This document shows positions 1 to 13,221 of a stretch of DNA of 64,000 bases, in pieces; position 1 is the first letter of the stretch; every line of letters begins with the position of its first letter. A program made the translations under genes and the position numbers. The notes under the pieces are model-generated. The model saw nothing but the letters and a program-made list of their open reading frames with translations, made no database searches and was not told the DNA's origin. Source of the DNA: Phallus indusiatus (Eukaryota; Basidiomycota; Agaricomycetes; Phallales; Phallaceae); assembly GCA_027605045.1 (NCBI GenBank), contig JAQFWX010000009.1, positions 434,001-498,000 on the forward strand, given 5' to 3'.

Positions 1-1
1 T

Positions 2-1402
2 GGCTGGGAGTCCGCGATTGTAGACCCATTTGCTTCACTCGATAATTCTCCTCTCATTCCTATCTTCCAGGATTCTTATCCTCCCCAGTCTGCTCCAAAG
101 CCGAAGGACTCGTTGGATAGTACGATTGCCAATGGAACCACAGCCAACTCCGTATCACCTCCGTATTCAGACTCGAGTCCCAGTCCCTCTGAGGATGGTG
201 TTTCACTTCTCAACGACTCGAAATTGAACGGGGACTCGAATCACAAACGAAGAGAGTCTACCGATAATATTGAAGTCGACGAACAACAATCCGTTTCCAA
301 ATCTTTGGGAACACAAGATGGCAAGGTTAAGAGGTCAGTAGCACCTTCGAGAAGAAAGTCGGGAGGGGAGAGAGGTCATGTATGTGCACATTTCTGCATT
401 TATTCTCCCTCAACCTGGGACATACTCAACGGTTGGCTCACCATCAGGACGAATCGAAGCTTCTCAAGCGCAAAGAACAAAACCGTGCGGCGCAACGTGC
501 TTTTAGAGAAAGGAAAGAGAAGCATGTCAAAGACGTGAGTATTTTATCTGCCAATCAAAAGTGCCCAGGCGCCAACCTGATTCGTACCCCTCATCTTTTC
601 CCTTTTCCCTCTACTTTCTTCCCCGATGCAGTTGGAAGACAGAGTAGCACAGCTAGAAGCCAAAAGCGAGACTCAAGCTATGGAGAATGAGAATTTGCGT
701 GATATGCTCAAACGTCTACAAGCCGAAAACACTATGCTGAGACAGAGTTCTTTTCCAATGTCTGTACCGAATGGCTCGGGGATGCCGAATGCCGCTTCTT
801 CCTCAACTTCCTTTCCCCTCCCTGAACCCGGCCCTAGCCGTAGTCGACCCGACGCGACTTCGAATGCTTCTAGTCAAATTAATGTCGCCTCGCAACCGAG
901 CTTCAGCTCTCAGTACTCGACGTTCGAATCATCCACCGCGCCATCAACACTTGCCGATAATAGCACAACTAATATGGCTGATGTCGAATTTGACTTGTTT
1001 GGAGGACCATTTACGACAGTCGCTTCGAATCCCATGTTCATGTCTTATCGAGATCCGACGGAGTCAATGAATGCTTTCGCTTCATTTGGTGGTTTTGGAG
1101 GTTGGGACGACATGAATTTGGTCGATAATTTTGGTCAATTTAATGGATTGACTTCTCTCAATTCGAATGATATAACTACCGCCGCCGCCGCCCAGAAGAA
1201 TACCAGTCCGATTTCGCCTTACGATGCACAATTTCAGGCGGCACTAGCGCAAAAGCATGTTACGCAGGAGGTATGAGCATTCTTATACTCCGCCGATGCT
1301 AAATTTCTGGAAGCCTGACGAGGAAACTTTTGTCAGCCATGTATGATTGATCAACTTTGCATAGATATGCAACGCAAAGCAACATGCACCGCTCTACACT
1401 AG
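2..1402 (+). CDS. AP-1/Yap1-Pap1-like bZIP transcription factor, 5' end cut by the window
   Basis: Oxidative-stress type bZIP regulator acting in the nucleus. The frame is open from the first bases, so the true start lies upstream. Exons read 2-379, 448-534, 632-1270 and 1337-1402, and all phases close. The basic region (RKEQNRAAQRAFRERKEKH) spans exon 2 and runs straight into a leucine zipper (LEDRVAQLEAK, LRDMLKRLQAEN) at the start of exon 3. The final 66-base exon is easy to miss because reading through its donor gives a stop at 1274. When spliced it encodes CMIDQLCIDMQRKATC, whose C-x8-C spacing and IDxLC motif match the C-terminal redox-sensing cysteine-rich domain of Yap1/Pap1. No cysteine cluster is visible in the N-terminal half present here. 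The middle is Ser/Asn-rich. Identification as the Yap1/Pap1 family is strong; orthology to a specific gene is inferred. Confidence 0.9.
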
Positions 1403-2909
1403 TCGGCATTGATACACTTGGTTCTATTTTATTGTTTATTTGTATACGGAACGGAATTTGGACACGGAAGGAGGATCCTCGGTTATGTTGGGGCTACTAG
1501 GGGAGAAGCCTAGCAGTTTCGGTGATATCATTAATCCCACTTGGCTTACATGCATGGGTAGTAGAGTCACCCAGGACAATGATCCTCTCTCCTCTATGCA
1601 CCCTCGCCCTTGCTTAAATGTCCGGCTGCACAACCCGAGCTAATGCAAGGACTCGCCCTACTGGTTCCTCTCCGTTGGTAGATTTACGCTATGGTCATAT
1701 CTCTCACAACCCGCACTGATAAAAAAAACGAAAATTGTGCGCTACCCTTACTTTATTCCCTATTTTCCCCTTCGTTTTTCGTTTTGCTCTTTATTTGTAT
1801 CGCATAAGTATTCTCTGCCTGTTACTATCTACATCTTCTGATATATCGTCGATTTTTTATCCGATACTGGGAACCTTTTCCTCATACTTGTATTACCTAC
1901 AGAACTTTTAACTCAAGAAAAAAATATTATATTTTCCTCCGGATATACTGTTTACTCTCCCTCGTGTTTGACTTCGTGTTTTCTCAAACAGGAGGTTTTG
2001 AGGCAAGACAAGCCCGGCATCGGCCTTACTCCATGAGAGGAGTTGCAAGAGCGGTTGAACGATTTCGGGAGTGCATATCTCCGTCTCACAATAAAGCAAC
2101 CTTGTGCCTGATCGACCCGATGCTTATTAGCTAAAAATTTGACTTGGATTCTGAGCAATTAAAACATATTTATCCAAATGTATGTAGTGGCGTATATTAA
2201 AAAAATATATGGAAGTATGAGCTAGTTCAAACTGGGGGTTTTGTCCAAGAGAATTTTCTTATCAGAAGAGAAGAAAAGAAAAAAATTTTTTTTTTTGTTG
2301 GGACTAGCATCCGTGGATCCGAAACTAGTTAGGAGCGGTTCAGTGCCGGAGACAAATTAGACTACAGTATTTGGTAAACACGCTCTCGTGGAATCCGTAT
2401 ATTGCGGCAATCCTGGCTCTTCTTCTACTGGAAGATCTGTTCCGTGTTTGTTCCAGGCTGTTCTCCTATAATATTTTAATAGGTACCTCCCTGCGCCACC
2501 CTGCGCCACCCCACTTTTTATCCCTAGGTGACTTTGGGGTCAATGGCTGTGAGGCTTCGAACGGCCAGATGTTGCCAGTTTCGGGCTTGGGTACATACTA
2601 TGTTGACTGTATTTCATTGCGGTGTTTTGAGATCTGTCAGTGAGATTTTGATTTAAAGGGTCGACTTGCTTGGATGCTGCCGGAAATGCTTGGGCCTGTT
2701 TCTTAGCCATGTTTTCGGTTCGAATGCAGTTTAATCTCTTTCCAGATGCCGAGTCGAGTTGTATTTGCATACGCCTGTGCTATTAAATGATAAATAGATA
2801 GAAATACATCCTAGCAATACCTTGAAATTAGCTGTCGTGGTCTTCATGACACTGGCAGTGATATATAGTAGCTGAAGATCTTGTAATGCAATAAATAACC
2901 AATATGATA
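1403..2909. other. intergenic region between convergent genes
   Basis: About 1.5 kb lie between the stop of the bZIP gene and the stop of VPS20, so this should hold two 3' UTRs and spacer. The open frames here (for example 2371-2643) have no recognisable protein content. Only AT-rich runs and a short tandem of the decamer ctgcgccacc near 2495-2515 stand out. I see no tRNA or transposon signature. Confidence 0.5.
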
Positions 2910-3828
2910 CTATGCTTCAATTGCGACTCGAGATCTTTCTCGGACACGCTCCACTGCCACCTCTTCTTCTTCTTCTGTGCAAGCGTTGTCAAGATTTTGA
3001 AACATGAAAAGTATAATGAAAGACATGGCTTACCGCTGCTCTTCACCGGACTTTCTGGTGCCTCGGGTATAGCTGCTGAAGGCACTGATGGTATTTGCGC
3101 TCGTAAAGCTTCCGCTTGTAATTCTGCCAATTCACTGAGCACAGCGTCTTCATCTTCAGCAGTCATGGTATTTGATAACATATCGTTGATTTCCTGACAA
3201 ACGTAAAATGTCAAGCGAATGTTCGGACATGTAGACCAAAGGTTGAGGTAGACATACCCTTTGGTATTCTCTTGCATCTTGTGTCTCTGATAATAACTTT
3301 TCGACGTTTTCTATCGTCATCTCCTTGTGGATTTCGGCAAGAACGGCGTTTCCTTGTTGTAGTCCGTGGAGAACCGACATTTCTACCAACGAGAACTCTA
3401 TCGTGGACACCTATAGATAGAGATAAGTTCCGATAAATCAACTATTCATGATAAACAAGCATACCAGTTCCTCGAGATTGGCTAATTGAGAGTCGGTCTT
3501 CTGCAATAAGCTCTCTTGATACTTCCGCCGCCGCAACGCAAGTAAAGCTCGATCTTTCTGACCCACTCTAAGACATTCTTTCGCGACTTCTTGCTCACGA
3601 TCCAGAACATGTTGAATCTTAAACGTTTCAAATTAACACAATTGAGAATCCGAAAGAATTGCAGCGAAAGGCGTACCTTGACCTGGTATTGCCGGATCTT
3701 ATCTCGTTGCAGTTTGAGACTGTCATACATCGTTGATTAGAAATTCGTGATATATTTGAAAAGACATACTCAAGTATAGCCCTATCACGCTTCGTGACCT
3801 TGGGCATCGACGAGGACGAATTCCCCAT
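2910..3828 (-). CDS. VPS20: ESCRT-III subunit Vps20 (CHMP6 family)
   Basis: Membrane-remodelling subunit that links ESCRT-II to Snf7 at endosomes for multivesicular-body sorting. Six exons (3770-3828, 3677-3719, 3465-3617, 3258-3410, 3034-3193, 2910-2974) join in phase to 210 residues, close to the usual 200-225. The N-terminus MGNSSSSMPKVTKRDRAIL has Gly2, the N-myristoylation site typical of this family, followed by the basic helix LKLQRDKIRQYQ. The Snf7-domain helices follow (DREQEVAKECL, RRRKYQESLL, EEMSV-type helix 3, VEKLLSET). The acidic C-terminal tail (EEEEEVAV...) is supplied by a last short exon whose reading frame differs from the unspliced open frame. The gene is convergent with the bZIP gene and divergent from the DNA methyltransferase, with about 170 bp between starts. 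Confidence 0.93.
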
Positions 3829-3995
3829 CGTTCTTCAGAGAGCTCGGAGCTTGCTGTAAGCTGTTAAGCGAGATTGAATTACATAAGCCACTCAATTACC
3901 AGTACCATCGATCGCGTTCAATCAGGCAAAACTTGTTGAAAAAAAACGCGTTTCATAGAATACGGTCTATTTTGTTGAGCGACAGATTGTGTGAT

Positions 3996-6900
3996 ATGTC
4001 GCGTCGTAATCGAAAAGTGGATGTTTTTGGAGGGATTTTGGAAGCTTCAGACGGCGAGATTGAAGCTGCAGGTGTACGGCGGAACCACGATGACGATGGG
4101 AATGAACTTGTTCAAAATTCGAGTAAGAAAGGCAAAGTAAGAGTGATTTTTTTATGAGATCTGTGTTTAAGTTGTGCTTGCTGACTAGTCTCAAACCCTT
4201 CAACACAATTTAGAAACGCGTTCGTTTTCCTGCTACGGTAGACTCGGATTCCCCGGGTGCGGAAAATGGCACGACCCCGGGGCCATCGCGAAAGTCGAAC
4301 GGTAAAGGATTCAGGTTTCCCAAAGACGGAACATACGTAAATGAAAGCAAAGAGCCTCTAATGCATGAGTTAGCAGTGCATGAGAATTCACTCGGCCTTC
4401 CACTGCGGACGCTTGATGACTTTTTCTTGTTTGAATCCGGTGCCGCGATGCGTACTCTAGTACCAATTACTGCTTTGTCGGAGGGAACTGGTGCTTGTGA
4501 GGCCTATGGCATGGTTCATTCACATCTCAAATCTGAGGCGGAGAACGATGATTACGAGCAAGTCAAAATACCTTTCAGAACAACTGTTATCTTGAGACTT
4601 CTCCCTGAAGTGTTTAGACAGTAAGTGATATTTCCCGCCATTTTCATCTCGATATACTTCTTTGTTCCTTATGTATTGTTCTCCGGCAACATAAAGGGAG
4701 ATAATGATACAAACCGAATTCGCAATTTATATTTTAGGAACGCCTGCGCATTTTTACCAAGAATACTACCTCCCTTTTTACAAGAAGGAAATGATTATGC
4801 GCTTAGTTGTGAAACAAATCTACGATGATCCAGATGCCAAGGAAGCCGAATTCTTCGAGAATATAGAAGACGATGAGGATCCCATCCTGAAGAAGGCTTG
4901 GACCGCCGAAGACATCGTTCCTGAGGTACGTCCCTTCATACCTGTACTAACTACAAGGTGACTGAAATAAGCGTTCTGCTTTAGATGAAATACACACGAG
5001 AAGAACTCCAGGATATCCTTAGCGTCACTCCAAGCGTCAGCTGGGAGGATGTACCCCTTCTCAAAATTATATTAACGGACCCGGGCAATTTACCTCGACG
5101 CGCTTTACCGCGTTCCGTTGCTCGCGCTCCAGAAGTATTCCCTCAAAAGAAGAAAAGGACGAAAGTACCTCCGTGTTGGGAAACGACTGTTACGCCCATC
5201 ATTGATCGTTTGATTGTTGGTCATTTAGAAACGGCTATTAAAGTAGTTGGTAAATGGCCGCCTCATCTTAAAAAACACTTATTTTTCCGAGAGAGGCCTC
5301 CAATCCCTCCATCGGTAAACAATTATATCGTTGAGTCGTTTTGATTTTTTCTTTGTATGGATGTTTCACAATCATTATAGCCGGTTCCAGGAGATTTTGT
5401 TCTTGTCAAGAAGACCATCGATGATGGTGGAGATACCAGTGATAGCGACTCTGAATCGGAAAGTGAATCAGACTCTGAAGATGGCGGTGATACCGATAAA
5501 AAACCCCTGTTAGTGAAGATTTTTTCGGCGTGACTATGCTTCTAATATATTTGTAGGATTGCACAAGTCATCCGTGTACATTCGCGGAGAAGTTTTCATG
5601 TCCGCTGGTTTGTTCATGGCGCGGACACGATCTTGGAAGAATTTGCCCATGGGCAAGAACTATTCCTATCTTTGGCGGACGGGTGTGGAGATATAACAGT
5701 CGATCTGGTCCTTGCTAAGTGTAAAGTTGTCCGAATCTCCCTACGTGAAAACTCGAGACAAGCATGGCCCGACAAAAATTCGTACTTTTACTGGCGAGTT
5801 ACTTGTTTCTTTTCCTATCCTTCTGTTAACATAAGAAATAAATATAACTCCAATCAACAGTGCTACTTGGGATCGTAAGGATCCTGTTGGTTTCGTCGAA
5901 GTCACAGACAAACAAGTGGAAATTAACGAGTGCCACGAGTGTATTAAGAACGCGGAACCCTTATCTGAAAGAACCCCAGATGGTGCTCGTGTGAAAAATG
6001 TCGAGTACCACTTGCGCGATTTTATACGTTATAGAGTTAATAATGGAATCGTGTGTGGATTCGGTCAAATCAATCGAATCCTCACTTCACCTCATGACGA
6101 TGAAATCACGATTGAAATTTTTCAGATCGGCAGAGTGAAGGACCGGTCAGATCCAGATCATTTCAACGATGTAAGCCACATTCAATTTTTTATTTTGGTG
6201 AATCTGTTATTGAATTAATTTCATGCTGACGACAGATGGAATTATTCATGACATCGTCGACCAAATTCATTCAAGCGGCCGATATCCTTGGTCGCGTTCG
6301 GATTTTGCATACCGCTCAATATGAAAGGCAATGTGTGAACGATCCCAAATGGATATTCAACAACCAGTTCATCTTTCATATGCAATCCAAGGCGTCCAAT
6401 TTGGATGCACATTTTTCAAGCTTGACGGAGGAAGAATTCCAAACGTGTGATACTTGCCTTGAAGAAGCAAGTGCCCAGGATTTCTCTCAATCTCTTTGTC
6501 GAGGCGAACGTATTTTGCGAGCTCTAGATCCTTATATTGGTGCCGCAGGGTTTGGAGCGGGATTGAGTGAAGGTTGCTCGATGAAAACGGTTTTCGGCGT
6601 TGATAAAAATCCTTCGGCAACTGAGACGGCGAGGTTTTTTTCGGATTTTCTCTCATCGTCCCATAGAAAACAACTTACGTCGACTTAGGAAAAACTTATC
6701 CAGAGACGCAGAAATTCTGACGAATGACGCCTCTCGCATCTTGGCCAAGATTGTCGACGGAACAATCAATCCTGGAGAAATTGATCTGATTTATTCGGGT
6801 CCACCGTGGTACGCAACTGTCTATGAGCTTGTAGACACGAATCATAAATGCTTCATTTCTTCGCCGTACTAGTCAAAACGATTCAAACCTTAATCGGCAC

Positions 6901-8570
6901 AAAACTGATCCAATAAGACCGCTTTTTACAACGCTTTCATATGTAGATGCTCTTCGCCCGGATTTCTTCGTTTTGGAATCGGTTCTTGGATTTTTATCCA
7001 GAAAATTAGTCAAAAAGAAAGTAGGAAAAGAGGAAAAAGAAATCGAAGAAAAAAAGGCAGGAGAACTGAAGCTGGCGTTGAGGTATGTGAAAAAAAAATC
7101 TCTTCATTATTACTCCCGACTAAGTCTGAACAGAATTTTACATTTCCTCGGGTATATCAAATTCTACGAGCTTATGGGTATTTTTGACTTGTTTCAAATT
7201 CAGATACAACGTGTCAGGGGGCATAATGTATGCACTGTCCTATGGTGTACCTCAAACGCGCTCGCGTTTTTTCCTAGTGGCTAGTAGCCCCTCCTATGGT
7301 GCATTCAGCTTTCCAGAACCTACGCACGGGTTCAAAACATCAAAAGGTCGAAAGGACCCAGTGGGTCGATTGTTACCACGCCCCAGTAAACGCCACAAAT
7401 TGAACGACACCTTGAAATTGCCAATTAATTTAGGACTCGGGACTGGGCTGTTGGAAACGGTTACAGTTGCAGAGACGCTTTCAGATTTACCACTATTTGA
7501 CTGGTACTTGTTGACCTTATTATCTGGTATTTTTTTTCTGATTTATTTAAAAAATAAATAGGATGGTCCCCAAGTCGGGACTTCCCGTTAGGCCTCAAGT
7601 CCAACAAGTCCCTGTAGGCCCTAGGAAAGCTATATGGGGAATTCGCGATTCCAAATTTATGTATACGAGGCCATGCGTTAATTCATATCAGTACCGGCTT
7701 CGTTTCGACATTGGAACGAAGTTGCGACCTCTCTATCAACATTATACAAAACATTTTGTGTCGGACAAGGTACTAAAGTGAGTTACGTGGAATTGTGAAT
7801 TCTTCAAGTCCAATGCTTAATTACGCGGGAAGTATATTGGATTTACCCATCGTTGATGGAGCAGATTATCGCCGTATGTCACGACTTTCCTTCAATTAGT
7901 ATGCCTATCGGCCTGATGCTCAAAAATTTCAGATTTGCAACAACAAAATTTAGAATGGGGTTTACGCGATCCGGCCTCGTCCAAAGCTATACAAGGACAT
8001 CGTGGACGTGAGTTTTCAAGTTATCTGGTTTTATTTACCTAGATCACATTTGTGTTTGTAGATGCGTACACTCGTCTTATCCCAAGCGGGTATTTCGAGT
8101 GCGTGGTTGTCTTTCTTCATCTTCATAACAAACTTACGTCTGCGTAGCACTATTGTAACCAACGTTGGTCCCAATGCGAAACAAGCAAAAATCATCCATC
8201 CTCATGTGCGTCATTAATTTACTCCTCACCTTCTCACTACTAAGTGTTGTTTATCCTTAGTGCAAACGAATTCTGTCAGTACGAGAATACGCAAGAGCCC
8301 AGGGTTTTCCTGACTCTTTCGCTTTCTATTCGGAGGATAATAAACCGGATGATGTATGTCAATTTTTTCCCCTGTTGATTTGAAGAAAACCTATCATCCA
8401 TTTTGTCAGTATCTTAAGCAGATTGGAAACAGGTATTGTATTATCATTCTGTTTTAGTAGACGGAGCTAATCATCTCTCGGTCAGTGTCCCCTTCGCCGT
8501 GTCTGCAGCCATCGGTCGAGCTATTCAAGAACTTGTATTCCAAAAATGGCTAAAAGATAACGATACATAA
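3996..8570 (+). CDS. DNMT1-like DNA (cytosine-5) methyltransferase
   Basis: Maintenance-type C5 DNA methyltransferase. Twenty exons join in phase to about 1161 residues. The order is a charged N-terminus, a replication-foci-type (RFD) domain (about residues 85-260), two BAH regions (about 370-640) and a catalytic domain from about 690. Visible motifs are I (DPYIGAAGFGAGL, diverged), IV (PPCQ, nucleophile near Cys767), VI (ESV instead of the usual ENV), VIII (GVPQTRSRFF), IX (VREYARAQGFPD) and X (GNSVPF). The intron 6809-6872 splits the cysteine codon, so unspliced DNA reads PPW; the intron 6634-6688 removes an apparent frameshift. Exon boundaries after motif I are 6236-6633, 6689-6808, 6873-7086, 7134-7177, 7204-7503, 7562-7777, 7833-7873, 7933-8007, 8062-8098, 8148-8205, 8261-8353, 8410-8432 and 8486-8570. 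The intron after 5793 needs a GC donor (gcgagt); a GT alternative at 5798 also keeps frame. ATG 3996 was chosen; 3933 is in frame. Confidence 0.93.
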
Positions 8571-8580
8571 TGAGCTGATA

Positions 8581-10441
<1,861 letters not shown>

Positions 10442-10627
10442 GTTTTGCTCGCGATTATGACACAGAGGTGACTAAGAATGCTTAACTAATCATACGCACA
10501 TCACATGGTGCCGCTTGCCGTAGTCACGATCCCGTACTGGGAGCCGTAATTTTTGTCCACGGTGTGCTCGACGAAGCCGGTCGGGATGAACGGAAGATAA
10601 CGAGAATTCCTTCTTTCGACATTCAAC
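10442..10627. promoter_or_regulatory. divergent promoter interval, RIO2 / gamma-glutamyltransferase
   Basis: The 186 bp between two start codons facing away from each other must hold both core promoters and both 5' UTRs, or they extend into the genes. I see no clear TATA box, which fits a housekeeping bidirectional promoter. Assignment rests on gene orientation only. Confidence 0.55.
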
Positions 10628-13099
10628 ATGGTGGCCAAAGGACGAATTGATTGGAACAAAGTTAATCAACCCAATGTCGTCTTGCAGCCGTTTCCCAGTC
10701 GACGATCTGTAGTCTATGGCACGAAAGGAGTGGTTTCCAGCTCCCAGCCTTTGGCTTGTGAAGCTGGTTTGGAGATACTAAGGAAGGGAGGGAATGCGGT
10801 TGATGCGGCCGTCGCAACTTCCGCCGCTCTTAACATAACTGAACCAAGTTGTTGCGGAATTGGCGGGTATGTCGAATGTTTTCCAAGAGCTCCGAGGGAG
10901 TGAAACTAATTGCTTTGTCTTCGACAGTGATGCATTTTGTTTGTTTTACGACGCCAAATCAAAGACTGTCAAAGCTTTGAACGGATCTGGTAGAGCTCCT
11001 GCTAAACTTTCCATTGATTATATGCGTCAGCAAGGCGTATCATCTGATTCAATCCCCGTCACCAATCTCAATTCCGTCACCGTTCCGGGTGCAGCTGCTG
11101 CTTGGTTCGATGCGGTAGAACAATTTGGTAGCGGAAAGGTTACCTTTGCTGAGGTTATGGCTCCGGCGATCCGTTTGGCAGAGGAAGGGTGAGTTCTGTC
11201 AGCCCTCATACACTCCTTTGAAGGGCTAGATTTAATACCTCGCCGTAGTGTTCCAGTATCTGAGCTGCACAGTTATGCAGTAAGCATGATATTAATTATT
11301 TTGATATTTGATTGTCTCACAATCTCCATCAGTGGCAACGCTCAGAATCACTCATTAAACATGCTTCTCCCAACGGTGATGCTATGTTGTTAAATGGAAA
11401 GGCGCCCCTTCCTGGACAGATAATGAAATTCCCTGATATCGGAAAAACCTTTCGTCGACTGGTTGAGCATGGCAAGCCTGGCTTCTACACTGGTCCTGTG
11501 GCCGAGGCAATTGTTGAACTTATCAAAAGCAAGGGTGGTTGTATGGAATTGGATGACCTAGCCAAACACACAACCGATTTCGTAGAACCCATCAAATACA
11601 CATATGCCGATGAAGTCACTATCTATGAGGTTTGTCATATTTTTTACTAACCTTAGGTGGAAAACATTAAGTTTCTTGATTCAGTGCCCTCCTAACGGAC
11701 AAGGAATAACCGCTCTTCTTGCACTGGGAATCTTAGATACCTTAGAAACTCAAGGGAAGATCAAACCGCTACTTGAAATGGAGCATAACTCGGCAGAGTA
11801 CTTGCACACGCTTGTGGAGGCACTACGGTTAGTTTTTCCGTTAGCTGATGCTATACTCTGTAATATTGAGTGTTCTCAGTTTGGCATTTGCTGGTACTTT
11901 CCTATCAATAGAACGGCATGACACTGTCTCAACGTTTTCGTAGATAGTCGATACTACGTGACAGACCCAGATGTTGTTCATGTACCGGTTAAAGAACTTT
12001 TGAGCAAGGTAGATTTTTCTCATAGTTGTTTATTAAAACCTATGTTTTCTTTTCAAATAGGAATATCTTGCCAAAAGAGCCACTATCTTTGATCCCACCA
12101 AGGCCACTGCTGATGTTCGCCATGTAAGTTTGCGATGAGTTGCTTAGGTGTAACCGCCTTAAACAAGTATTCTAGGGGTCCCCGGCTAATTCATCTGATA
12201 CTGTATACTTTTCGGGTATGTTGTGTTTTTTGATAACCCGTATGTGCAATCTAACCCTGTACAGTAACGGATGAATGGGGAAATGCTTGCAGTTTCATTC
12301 AAAGTAATTACGCAGGTATGTTTTCTGTAACTCGGTTTCTGACCTTCTATTCAAAACTACAAGGTTTCGGTACTGGTGCCGTCCCCAAAGGATGTGGCTT
12401 CACACTTCAAAATCGTGGCAGCGGATTCGTGCTGACGCCAGAACACCCCAATGAACTCAAGGTACCGTTGTACAAGTATGTTAGAGATTGTCAATAACTT
12501 TGTTACTTTGTTACGGTAGGGAGGCAAAAGACCGTATCACACTATCATTCCTGCTATGGCTTTAAGAGGAGATGAACTCTTCTTATCCTATGGTGTAATG
12601 GGTGGTTTCATGCAGGTTCGTCGGGAAACTCTTCAAAGTAAACTTGTGCTTACCGTCTTTCCAGCCTCAAGGACATGTGCAAGTCCTTTTGAATTTACTT
12701 CGTGGTTTCACTCCTCAGGCCGCTTTGGATGCCCCACGGTTCTGTATCTCTGCTGCCATCCCCGATGCAGAAGTTAAGACTCAGTCGGAGGAAGAGGCCG
12801 TTCAGAATCAAGATTCTGCTGGAGATATTAATAGCGAGGTGTACTTCGAAGAAGGAATATCTTTGGCAACGATTCAGAAACTGAAAGGTCTGTTCTTTTG
12901 TTCGTTCATTCCCGTCATAGATACTTACAGTCATCTCTCTCAAGATATGGGTCATGACGCCCGCCATGTTACGGGTTTGCAAAGAGCTCTCTTCGGCCGA
13001 GGTCAAATCATCCAGAAATTACCCGATCCTAACGGTCGTATTTTGTGGGCTGCAGGATCCGATTTGCGTGCAGATGGGCATGCAGTCGCACAAATATAA
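10628..13099 (+). CDS. gamma-glutamyltransferase family Ntn hydrolase, YwrD-like (no signal peptide)
   Basis: N-terminal-nucleophile hydrolase of the gamma-glutamyltranspeptidase family. Fourteen exons (first 10628-10866, last 12945-13099) join in phase to 591 residues. The large-subunit part shows [18 protein letters not shown] and [14 protein letters not shown]. The self-cleavage site and catalytic Thr are in [19 protein letters not shown], followed by [18 protein letters not shown] and [15 protein letters not shown]. The DTVYF/GNACSF form, the lack of a signal peptide and the length are closer to bacterial YwrD-like enzymes than to secreted glutathione hydrolases; the canonical secreted type is encoded separately at 31508-34276. 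The substrate (glutathione, other gamma-glutamyl compounds or beta-lactam-like acyl amides) cannot be told from the sequence. Confidence 0.92.
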
Positions 13100-13221
13100 A
13101 GTTGGGATTTTAGACTTTCAATAACGTATTATCGAAAGATAATTGTGACAATATGCGTGGTATTATGTATCAGCTAAACAATAGGTACCCGAAAAGAATC
13201 CGTATATACAATTAGATTGTT

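Noticed and set aside
1990..2110. tRNA- or snRNA-like look of a GC-richer stretch
   Set aside because: No cloverleaf, no B-box consensus and no recognised snRNA motif could be found.
2371..2643. 90-codon plus-strand open frame with a hydrophobic start
   Set aside because: No family resemblance, no splice context, and it lies in a 3' UTR-type region.
6600..6700. Apparent frameshift in the DNMT1-like gene at a run of seven T
   Set aside because: A 55-base GT-AG intron (6634-6688) joins the two frames exactly and gives conserved sequence, so no frameshift is needed.
6809..6872. Loss of the catalytic cysteine (PPW) and a premature stop in the methyltransferase
   Set aside because: Both lie in an intron; splicing restores PPCQ and continues into conserved sequence.
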